Shown one piece after another: positions 21,980-29,024 of a stretch of 33,738 nt of DNA; positions within the stretch are counted from its first letter, which is position 1; each line of letters opens with the position of its first letter. The translations under genes and the position numbers were made by a program. The notes below the pieces were generated by a model. The model was not told the origin of the DNA. It saw only the letters and a program-made list of their open reading frames with translations, and made no database searches. The stretch is from the NCBI GenBank assembly GCA_022797995.1, contig JAAWLQ010000004.1, positions 1 through 33,738 on the forward strand. The letters run 5' to 3'. Origin of the DNA: Lachnospiraceae bacterium. GTDB lineage: Bacteria; Bacillota; Clostridia; Lachnospirales; Lachnospiraceae.

Positions 21980-23605
21980 CTATTCTCCGTATATTTTTTC
22001 CTTCAGATACCTGATATTCGTATCGAAGTCTACTTCCAAAACCGCCATTTCGCGGATAGTCGCATCACTGTAAGTCCCCGGCTGGGGAATACTGTCCGAT
22101 ACAATGTCATAAGTGAGCAGTTTTCCCGCCATCAGACTCAGTCGGAAGCATTCGTACTGCGTCAGATTGGTAGTCAGATTCGGCAGAAGTCCGTCCATCA
22201 GCTCTCCCGCATTTGTCAGCATCACCGACGGCACCTTTTTGATTACGGCAGTCAGCACTTTCCTCTGGCGGTCCGTCCTCCCGAAATCTGTGCCAATATA
22301 GCGATTCCTGCTGTAAGCCAGAGCCTGAGGTCCGTTCAGATGTACCAGACCGCTGACAGAGGTGTCCATGTTGTCCGTTCCCTGAGGCCGATTGGTCAGG
22401 TTATTATATTCTACCAGATAGCCGTTGACATATTCTATTTCCTCTGTGGTCAGTTCCAGCTCAATTCCGCCCACCGTATCTACCAGATTGGCAAATCCTT
22501 CGAAGTTCACCAGCATATAGCGGTTTACCGGTATATCAAAATTCTTTTCCACGGTCTCCATCAAAAGCTCCGCTCCGCCAAAAGAGTATGCCGCATTCAG
22601 TCGATTGTTGTCATATCCCGGGATTTCCACATATATATCCCGCAAAAGTGAAGTCATATAAATGGTTTTGGTCTTGCTGCTGATAGACAGCAGTATCATG
22701 GCATCCGAACGTCCGTCCGTACCATTCTCGCGGGAGTCATTGCCAATCAGCAGAATATTGACCACTCCGTCCTCCTGCATGGACTCCCCTGTCACGGATG
22801 CAATTTCCTGATAGTTCATCTTCCCATATACGACACCTACTACCTGATACAGACCTGCTCCCACCAGTGCCACAAGAACAGCCGCAATGATCAGAAACTT
22901 TACCAGACGGAATTTCTTTTTCTTCTTTTTCTGAGCCTTTGAAGACTTCGAAGACTTTTTTGCCATCTGAGCATCCTCCTGAGGAATCTGTTTCCGGGTT
23001 TTAGACTGTTTTTTCTTCTTGCCAGGTTCTTCCTTCTGGAATTCCGGTTCCGCATAAACTGTTTTTTGTGCCGGTTTCCTGCCGGCACTGGTATTACTTC
23101 CAGGTATCGGTCTTATATTAGTACGTTTTTCCCTCCGGTATGTCGGTTCTTCGTAGTCCCAGTCTTCGGCCTCTGGCTCGCGGTTCCTGTAATCCCAGCC
23201 CTCGGCCTCCGGTTCGCGGTTCCTGTAGTCCCAGTCTCCGGCCTTCAGCTCGCGGTTCCTGTGGTCCCAGTCTTCGGCCTCCGGCTCGCGGTTCCTGTAA
23301 TCCCAGCCCTCGGCCTCCGGCTCGCGGTTCCTGTAATCCCAGCCCTCAGTCTCCGGTTCGCGGTTTTCGTAGCCCCAGTCGTCGGTCTCCGGCTCACGGT
23401 CCCTGTAGTCCCGGTTTGCTTCCCGTCTGCTTCGGTTTCCGTATATCGGATTCCCGTCCCGCCGCCTCTCTCTGTACGCCAGGTCGTCCGGCCCTTCCTT
23501 CCGCCTCCCACGCTCTGATGTGTCGATAATATCCAGTTCCTTTTCCAGAAAAGCCTCCAGACCCTGCTGGATCTGTTCCATTTCGTTATTGCTTTTATTA
23601 CTCAT
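21980..23605 (-). CDS. LCP-family (LytR-CpsA-Psr) protein with repeat-rich N-terminus
   Basis: LCP proteins attach wall polymers to peptidoglycan from lipid carriers. The LCP domain (about 280-480) has NILLIGNDSRENGTDGRSDAMILL with the usual Asp and Arg residues, SLLRDIYVEIPG, and GPQALAYSRNRY. A membrane helix is at about 233-258. The cytoplasmic N-terminus is unusually long: seven tandem 12-residue repeats of type REPEAEGWDYRN (70-153), then a Lys-rich stretch. The 36-bp repeats can expand or shrink without changing frame. GGAAAGGA is about 14 nt before the ATG, a poor spacing. DUF3784 and CapA genes follow in the same direction. Confidence 0.9.
   Translation of the reverse strand: MSNKSNNEMEQIQQGLEAFLEKELDIIDTSERGRRKEGPDDLAYRERRRDGNPIYGNRSRREANRDYRDREPETDDWGYENREPETEGWDYRNREPEAEGWDYRNREPEAEDWDHRNRELKAGDWDYRNREPEAEGWDYRNREPEAEDWDYEEPTYRREKRTNIRPIPGSNTSAGRKPAQKTVYAEPEFQKEEPGKKKKQSKTRKQIPQEDAQMAKKSSKSSKAQKKKKKKFRLVKFLIIAAVLVALVGAGLYQVVGVVYGKMNYQEIASVTGESMQEDGVVNILLIGNDSRENGTDGRSDAMILLSISSKTKTIYMTSLLRDIYVEIPGYDNNRLNAAYSFGGAELLMETVEKNFDIPVNRYMLVNFEGFANLVDTVGGIELELTTEEIEYVNGYLVEYNNLTNRPQGTDNMDTSVSGLVHLNGPQALAYSRNRYIGTDFGRTDRQRKVLTAVIKKVPSVMLTNAGELMDGLLPNLTTNLTQYECFRLSLMAGKLLTYDIVSDSIPQPGTYSDATIREMAVLEVDFDTNIRYLKEKIYGE
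23147..23398 (-). repeat. Seven tandem 36-bp repeats inside the LCP gene
   Basis: The repeats encode residues 70-153 of the LCP protein, seven 12-residue units with Trp, Tyr, Glu and Arg in fixed places. Unit 5 (RELKAGDWDYRN) is the most divergent. No spacers separate them, so this is not a CRISPR array. Confidence 0.9.
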
Positions 23606-24047
23606 GTACTGTCATATAGTCCTTTCCATGTGCCTGCTGCGTCTTACCATTGCTGTCTGTCATGTCACCGTTCATCCCGAGGCCGGTGACTTCGTTATCA
23701 CCTCGAACTATATCACATATTATAGCATGTGTCACAAAAGGAAACATTAAAATTTCGTAAATTCCTCTCGTTTCTCACAATCGATGTCCGCCGCCCACTT
23801 CATAGCCCGTAACCGTCTGGTTAAAACCGCATTTTAAATTTTGTTTTGAATTTAATATACAGAATTCCAATGACAGACAAATACCTGAACTGAGCCGGGA
23901 AACAGGTAACAATCGTTCATCCACTCAAAACCTGTTGTGAGAAATTGTTATGTACTTTATAAAGTTTAGCATATTGGCCGGGAAACCGCAAGTTATATTT
24001 TTCCCTTTATCTAGCCGCTTTGCACGCCGGATACGAATCTGCATATC
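23606..24047. other. Intergenic region between divergent LCP and DUF1848 genes
   Basis: On the minus strand an extended -10, TGCTATAAT (23727-23719), can drive the LCP gene with a 113-nt leader; no clear -35 is seen. Toward the right, AACAGGT (23901-23907) pairs with ACCTGTT (23930-23936) and competes with ACCTG at 23883. GCCGGGAAAC occurs twice, near 23894 and 23977. I see no gene in it. Confidence 0.45.
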
Positions 24048-24149
24048 TTGTCTCAGCTGTGCCGGCATGGTAAAATAAAATGCATCCATTCAGGGAAGGA
24101 GAAAAGCCAGCCGAAGGCAAATGCCAGCGGTGGATTTGCAAAAACAACC

Positions 24150-25100
24150 ATGATTTTAAGCGTCAGCAGAAGAACCGATATCCCCAACTATTACTTCGAC
24201 TGGTTCTGCAACCGGCTCCAGGAAGGATATCTGTATGTGCGAAATCCCATGAACGAACGGCAGGTCAGTCAGATAGACCTGTCGCCGGAGGTAATAGACT
24301 GTATCGTCTTCTGGACCAAAAATCCCGCGGCAATGATAGAGCGGCTTTCTGTCCTTGAAAAGTATCCTTACTATGTTCAGTTTACCCTGACCGGATATGG
24401 CAGAGATATAGAGCCGGGACTGCCGGATAAGCAGACCGTGCTGCCGGAGACCTTTCAAAAGCTTTCCTGGAGCATCGGAAGGAAACGTGTGATATGGCGC
24501 TATGACCCGATTCTGTTCCATCCGCTTTACACGCCTGCCTGGCATCTGAATACATTTGAGCGCCTGGCAAAAAAGCTGGAAGGACATACGGAGCGGGTCG
24601 TAATCAGCTTTGTGGATTTCTATGCCAAAATCCGGAAAAGCCTGTCCGCCTTGCAGATCCGGCAGCCGTCAAATGAAGAACTACTGCAGTTTGCCGGACA
24701 ACTGGCAGCTATTGCCGCCAGGTATGACCTTTCAGTGGAATCCTGCTCGGAGGCATTGGACCTGTCCACAGCGGGCATCCGCCACGGATGCTGTATCGAT
24801 TCCCGGCTGATTCAGGAAATCACCGGACGACGGATTACGGCAGGAAAAGATAAAAATCAGAGAAAGGAATGCGGCTGTGCGGAAAGTGTTGAGGTGGGAG
24901 CTTATAATACCTGTAAAAATGGCTGCCGTTACTGCTATGCCAATTTCAGCGAAAAAACTGTCCGTTCCCGCGTGGCCCAGTATGACCCCTGCTCGCCGCT
25001 CTTGTGTGGAAGGCTGCATCCCGAAGATAAAGTGACTGTGCGGAAGATGAAATCCCTGGCAGATAGTCAGCTCAGCTTATTTAATGCGCCGGGTAATTAA
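24150..25100 (+). CDS. DUF1848 protein, radical-SAM-like cysteine cluster
   Basis: The start MILSVSRRTDIPNYYFDWFCNRL matches the conserved N-terminus of DUF1848. Following segments VRNPMNERQVSQIDL, VFWTKNPAAMI and YVQFTLTGYG are family-typical. The C-terminus has CGCAESVEVGAYNTCKNGCRYCYANFS, a Cys cluster (CxxxCxYCY) like those of iron-sulfur or radical SAM proteins. Its biochemical role is not known to me. The frame is open to TTG 24048, but homology begins at ATG 24150; the site near it is weak, and the ATG overlaps a 10-codon miniframe (24121-24153) as ATGA. Start uncertain; identity firm. Confidence 0.82.
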   Translation: MILSVSRRTDIPNYYFDWFCNRLQEGYLYVRNPMNERQVSQIDLSPEVIDCIVFWTKNPAAMIERLSVLEKYPYYVQFTLTGYGRDIEPGLPDKQTVLPETFQKLSWSIGRKRVIWRYDPILFHPLYTPAWHLNTFERLAKKLEGHTERVVISFVDFYAKIRKSLSALQIRQPSNEELLQFAGQLAAIAARYDLSVESCSEALDLSTAGIRHGCCIDSRLIQEITGRRITAGKDKNQRKECGCAESVEVGAYNTCKNGCRYCYANFSEKTVRSRVAQYDPCSPLLCGRLHPEDKVTVRKMKSLADSQLSLFNAPGN

Positions 25101-25354
25101 ACCTCTTACAGGAGAACTTTGCCCGGTTTTCATCACTTCTTCCGTATCAAAGCCAGTTCCACCCTCAAGTCCATTGCTTTTTCCCGAAAATCTGTCTAAA
25201 ATAGCAGTAAACGACAACAGAAAATCTCTCATTCGTTAGCCAAACTGCTGTATAATAACTCTATCACTAAACAGAAACAAGAATAGAAAAGCGAAAGTCA
25301 GCCGATACGTTTCATGATGCATTGGCGCCTTGCGCAGAAAGGTGAATTATAATT

Positions 25355-27310
25355 ATGAAAAAAATTTTTTCCAGACTGCTGCTTCCCTTCCTGATAACGG
25401 TCTTTCTTCTGCCACTTTCCGGCACAGCCGCCGCGGCGCCGGAACCCACGGGAAAGCAGGTAGACGTGCTCTTCCTTCATGACACCCACTCCCATCTGAA
25501 CAGCTTTCTCACGGTAGAAAACGGGCAGGATGTGACCCTGGGCGGCTTTGCCCATATCCGCACCCTGATTACTCAGGCCAAAGAGAAGAATCCTGACACC
25601 CTGATTCTGGACGCCGGAGATTTCTCCATGGGCACGCTGGTGCAGACCATTTTTCATACGAATGCGCCGGAGCTGAGAATGCTGGGGGCTCTGGAATGTG
25701 ATGCCACTACGCTGGGAAATCATGAGTTTGACTATCGCTCTTCCGGACTGGCCGGCGCGCTGAATGCCGCCAGAGAAAGCGGCGATCCGGTTCCTGCCAT
25801 GGTCCTGTGCAATATTGATTGGGAAGCCATGGAGGCCGAAGGCCTTACGGAGGACCAGCAGCTTCTGAAGGATGCTTTTGCCGCTTACGGAATGCGGGAT
25901 TACATTGTTCTAAACAAGGGGGATGTCAGAATCGCCGTTCTGGGTGTCTTCGGTGAAGATTCCCTGGCCTGCGCTCCTACCTGTGTATTGAAATTCCAGG
26001 ACATAAAAGAGGCAGCCGCCAGAACGGTAAAGGAAATCCGGGAAACAGAAGATGTGGACATGATTGTCTGCGTCTCTCACAGCGGTACCAATGAAGATCC
26101 GGATAAATCCGAAGACGAACTTCTGGCGAAGGCCGTGCCCGAGATTGATCTCATCATCAGCGGCCATTCCCACACCACACTGGAACAGCCTCTCCAGTAT
26201 GGCAATACCTACATTGTGTCATGCGGCTCCTATGCCCGCAATCTGGGTTCTCTCAGCATGTCCCGGACCCCGGACGGCCGCTGGACAATGGAAAATTATG
26301 ATCTGATTTCCATTACAGAAGCGATTGAGCCGGACAGACTGGCACAGGAGAAAATCGACAGCCTTATGGAAAAGGTAGATTCTTCCTATCTGTCCCAACT
26401 TGGTTACACAAGAGATCAGGTGCTGGCACAGAATACCGTCAAATTTTCCACCTCCGAAGATCTGTACAGCCTTCATGAGGAGCACAACCTGGGAAATTTA
26501 CTGGCCGATGCCTTTGCCTACACGGTAAATCAGGCCGACACTCCTGACAGTCATCCCGTGGACGTAGCCATTGTGCCCTCCGGCTGTGTCCGTGATACCT
26601 TTGTGACCGGCGAGATTACAGTAGAAGATGTGTTTAACGCCTATTCCCTGGGCATAGGAGCTGACGGCATCCCGGGCTATCCCCTGATCAGCATCTATCT
26701 GACCGGGGCAGAACTGAAAACCGGGGCGGAAATCGATGCTTCCGTATCTGATTTCATGCGTTCCGCCCGGCTTTACCTCAGTGGAATTCATTTTTCCTTC
26801 AATCCCAACCGTCTGATTCTCAACAAAGTGACTGACTGCTATATGGTTGACGAAGCGGGGAATCGGATTGAAATCGAAGACGACAGACTTTATCGCGTTG
26901 TATGCGACCTCTACAGCGGCCAGATGCTGGGGGCTGTGACGGATGTGTCCTATGGCATTCTGTCTGTCCAGCCCAAATTCGCGGACGGCACTCCCATTGA
27001 AGACATAGAAGATGCCATCATCACCTCCGGCGGCCGGGAAGTCAAGGCATGGGCCGCTATTGCAGGATATCTGGACTCTCTGGAAGACACAGACGGGGAC
27101 GGCATCTCCGACATACCGGAATACTACGCAGGCACCCAGGGGCGCAAAATCGTAGAGGACAGCAAAGCCCTGAGCGACCTGGTAAAGCATCCCAACAAGT
27201 TCACTTTTATCATCCTGGGGGCGGTTCTCCTGGTACTGGTTCTGGTTGTATTGCTGATTTTGCTCATTATAAAACTGGTGAAGAAAATTATGCGGCGGCA
27301 TAAAAACTGA
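25355..27310 (+). CDS. Membrane-anchored 5'-nucleotidase / UshA-like phosphoesterase
   Basis: Secreted nucleotidases of this family release phosphate and nucleosides from nucleotides outside the cell. A signal peptide covers about 1-28. Metal sites are visible: LFLHDTHSHL (D43, H45), ILDAGDFSMG, TLGNHEFDY, and ISGHSHTTLEQP. The C-terminal nucleotidase domain follows (about 340-560). Residues 578-594 (DTDGDGISDIPEYYAG) are a calcium-binding thrombospondin-3-like repeat, and a single membrane helix (616-640) with a basic tail anchors the protein. AAAGGTGA lies 9 nt before the ATG. A TATAAT is at 25251-25256 without a clear -35. It stands alone; a terminator follows. Confidence 0.93.
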   Translation: MKKIFSRLLLPFLITVFLLPLSGTAAAAPEPTGKQVDVLFLHDTHSHLNSFLTVENGQDVTLGGFAHIRTLITQAKEKNPDTLILDAGDFSMGTLVQTIFHTNAPELRMLGALECDATTLGNHEFDYRSSGLAGALNAARESGDPVPAMVLCNIDWEAMEAEGLTEDQQLLKDAFAAYGMRDYIVLNKGDVRIAVLGVFGEDSLACAPTCVLKFQDIKEAAARTVKEIRETEDVDMIVCVSHSGTNEDPDKSEDELLAKAVPEIDLIISGHSHTTLEQPLQYGNTYIVSCGSYARNLGSLSMSRTPDGRWTMENYDLISITEAIEPDRLAQEKIDSLMEKVDSSYLSQLGYTRDQVLAQNTVKFSTSEDLYSLHEEHNLGNLLADAFAYTVNQADTPDSHPVDVAIVPSGCVRDTFVTGEITVEDVFNAYSLGIGADGIPGYPLISIYLTGAELKTGAEIDASVSDFMRSARLYLSGIHFSFNPNRLILNKVTDCYMVDEAGNRIEIEDDRLYRVVCDLYSGQMLGAVTDVSYGILSVQPKFADGTPIEDIEDAIITSGGREVKAWAAIAGYLDSLEDTDGDGISDIPEYYAGTQGRKIVEDSKALSDLVKHPNKFTFIILGAVLLVLVLVVLLILLIIKLVKKIMRRHKN

Positions 27311-27341
27311 TTCTAAGGCATACACTCTGTTCTCATCGCCA

Positions 27342-27371
27342 AAAGGGGGCTAACCGCCCCCTTTGATTTTT
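27342..27371 (+). terminator. Terminator after the nucleotidase gene
   Basis: AAAGGGGGC pairs with GCCCCCTTT around the loop TAACC, followed by GATTTTT. Confidence 0.8.
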
Positions 27372-27379
27372 CACCGGAA

Positions 27380-27407
27380 TGAACCTTTTGTACCATCCAC
27401 CCGTCTA
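27380..27407 (+). promoter_or_regulatory. ECF-type promoter upstream of the sigma factor gene
   Basis: TGAACC (27380-27385) and CGTCTA (27402-27407) are 16 bp apart, matching the bipartite pattern of Firmicutes ECF promoters (an AAC-type -35 and CGTC-type -10). It lies 46 nt before the sigma factor start, so autoregulation is likely. Confidence 0.75.
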
Positions 27408-27452
27408 TATAAGTGAAACCGGTTTTATGACAGACAGATTGGAGGTGATGAT

Positions 27453-28742
27453 ATGGATGATTTTGAGCAAATGCTGCAGACCGAGCGCGTATCCCTGGAG
27501 CGATTTGTGCGATATCGTCTTCCTGCCAGAGAAGATGCCGACGACGTACTCCAGGAAATATACCTGACAGCCTATCGAAAATTTCCACAGCTGAAAAACA
27601 AAGCTTCCTTCAAATTCTGGCTCCTGGCCATTGCCAGAAATAAATGCAACGACTATTTCCGAAGAAAAGCCACACAGCTGGAAATTCCCGTGGATGAGCT
27701 GACAGAAACCATACTTTCCGACAGCAGGCAGGGGATTTCCGAGCAAAGTTCCGTGCGGGAAACTCTGAGCCGGCTGGGGGATAAGGACAAACAGATTCTT
27801 TATCTGTACTTCTGGAGGGAAATGCCCCAGGCAGAAATCGCCAAAAAGCTGAATATCCCTGTGGGAACCGTAAAAAGCAGACTTCACACGGCAAAGCAGA
27901 ACTTCAAAAATAAATATCCACATCCCACCGGTTACACGTATCCCAGCACTGGGACGAAAGGAGAATATAATATGAAAAAACTACCTGAATTGATTCCGGA
28001 ATATAAGATTGAAGAAAACAGCGAAGCCCCCTTTTCCGTAAAATGGGAAGAGCTCATGGGATGGTTTCTTGTCCCGAAGCCGGGAGAGAAGCTTTCCTGG
28101 GGCATGTATGATATCCCCTCCCGCAAATGCAGCCATATTTATGATATGGAAGTCACCGGAAAGGCAAAGGTACATGGCATTGAAGGGGTGGAGCTCACAG
28201 CAAGAGAGGCCTCTTATTCAGATAAAAACGATGTAATTAACCGCACCTTTGTAGCCCAGCTAACCGATACTCATTGCCGGTATCTGGCAACGCTGCGAAA
28301 TGACGGTGGTGTCAGAAATTACATTACCTTCCTGGACGGCGATGAATTCATGCCTAACTGGGGATTCGGCGAGGACAACTGCGGAAATGAGACAAACCTG
28401 TCCCCAAAAGGGGATATCCAGCGAACCGGAGCCATCGTCACAAGTATTGACAAAGACTTTCTGCTGGACATTGTGGGAAGATATACCGTGACAATTGGTG
28501 GAAAACGTTATGACACCATCTGCGTCATGGATATCGAAACCTATAACTGCGGAGTGGTATCGGAGCAGTTCCTGGATGAGAACGGCAGAACCATTCTCTG
28601 GCGCCGTTTTAACCGCGATGACTGGGCCATCGACCACTATCACAAGAAATGGAGCGAACAGCTTCCGGGAAATGAACGGCTCACTGTCAACGGGACGCTT
28701 TATGTTCACTGGTATGACTGTATTACGGATTATATTCTTTAA
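27453..28742 (+). CDS. ECF sigma factor fused to a 256-residue unknown domain
   Basis: Residues 1-160 form an ECF sigma factor. Region 2 covers ERFVRYRLPAREDADDVLQE and FKFWLLAIARNKCNDYFRR; region 4 covers LGDKDKQILYLYFWREMPQA and GTVKSRLHTAKQNFKNKY. From about 174 onward the protein is unlike a sigma factor: MKKLPELIPEYKIEENSEAP, then a WxxxM-rich beta-type domain with WYDC near the end. I do not recognise it; it could sense a signal or hold the sigma in check. No anti-sigma gene is adjacent. At the junction, AAAGGAG (27957-27963) precedes an in-frame ATG (27972) by 8 nt, so the C-terminal part may also be made separately. GGAGGTGATGAT precedes the main start. Confidence 0.85.
   Translation: MDDFEQMLQTERVSLERFVRYRLPAREDADDVLQEIYLTAYRKFPQLKNKASFKFWLLAIARNKCNDYFRRKATQLEIPVDELTETILSDSRQGISEQSSVRETLSRLGDKDKQILYLYFWREMPQAEIAKKLNIPVGTVKSRLHTAKQNFKNKYPHPTGYTYPSTGTKGEYNMKKLPELIPEYKIEENSEAPFSVKWEELMGWFLVPKPGEKLSWGMYDIPSRKCSHIYDMEVTGKAKVHGIEGVELTAREASYSDKNDVINRTFVAQLTDTHCRYLATLRNDGGVRNYITFLDGDEFMPNWGFGEDNCGNETNLSPKGDIQRTGAIVTSIDKDFLLDIVGRYTVTIGGKRYDTICVMDIETYNCGVVSEQFLDENGRTILWRRFNRDDWAIDHYHKKWSEQLPGNERLTVNGTLYVHWYDCITDYIL
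27972..28742 (+). CDS. Possible separate product of the C-terminal domain (internal start)
   Basis: AAAGGAG with 8-nt spacing before ATG 27972 is as good a ribosome site as any in the window, in the same frame as the sigma factor. The 256-residue product would start MKKLPELIPEYKIEENSE. This implies an ancestral two-gene operon joined by loss of the first stop, or deliberate dual expression. No independent promoter is seen. It is an alternative product, not a second locus. Confidence 0.45.
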   Translation: MKKLPELIPEYKIEENSEAPFSVKWEELMGWFLVPKPGEKLSWGMYDIPSRKCSHIYDMEVTGKAKVHGIEGVELTAREASYSDKNDVINRTFVAQLTDTHCRYLATLRNDGGVRNYITFLDGDEFMPNWGFGEDNCGNETNLSPKGDIQRTGAIVTSIDKDFLLDIVGRYTVTIGGKRYDTICVMDIETYNCGVVSEQFLDENGRTILWRRFNRDDWAIDHYHKKWSEQLPGNERLTVNGTLYVHWYDCITDYIL

Positions 28743-28768
28743 TATTATTTAAAAGGTCAGAAAAAAGG

Positions 28769-28807
28769 AAAGGACACGGTGGAAAATGGGCCATCCGTGT
28801 CCTTTTG
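28769..28807 (+). terminator. Terminator after the sigma factor gene
   Basis: AAAGGACACGG pairs with CCGTGTCCTTT (28769-28779 with 28795-28805), followed by TGTTT. Confidence 0.8.
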
Positions 28808-28961
28808 TTTCAAAACTCATTTCCATACCAAACTTCGGCAAAACAGCCAAACAGCACTTGCGAATTCCCAGAGTTTTATTGTATAATGTGACCATATTCC
28901 CGCCATCAGAACGGCCGGATAACTGTAAATGTAGTTCCAGAGAGGAGGGGAAGGCGCATTT

Positions 28962-29024
28962 TTGATTCTTCCATTTCAGCCGGACAGAGCCACTTGCGTC
29001 AGAATATATGAAACAATCGATTAA
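28962..29024 (+). CDS. Possible leader peptide overlapping the hybrid kinase start
   Basis: The only strong ribosome site in this leader (GAGAGGAGGGG, about 28940-28950) lies 11 nt before TTG 28962. That frame runs 20 codons and stops at 29024, overlapping the kinase ATG (29008) by 17 nt. The kinase ATG has no ribosome site of its own and no other start in frame after a stop at 28963. Translation of the short frame may bring ribosomes to the kinase start. No conserved peptide is recognised. Confidence 0.35.
   Translation: MILPFQPDRATCVRIYETID

Noticed and set aside
23147-23398. CRISPR-like periodic repeat
   Set aside because: Units are contiguous without unique spacers and encode an in-frame peptide repeat.
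23066-23529. Two overlapping plus-strand frames of repeated RGSC-type and VPVVP-type peptides
   Set aside because: They are the reverse reading of the 36-bp repeats in the LCP gene, which has a clear membrane helix and LCP domain.
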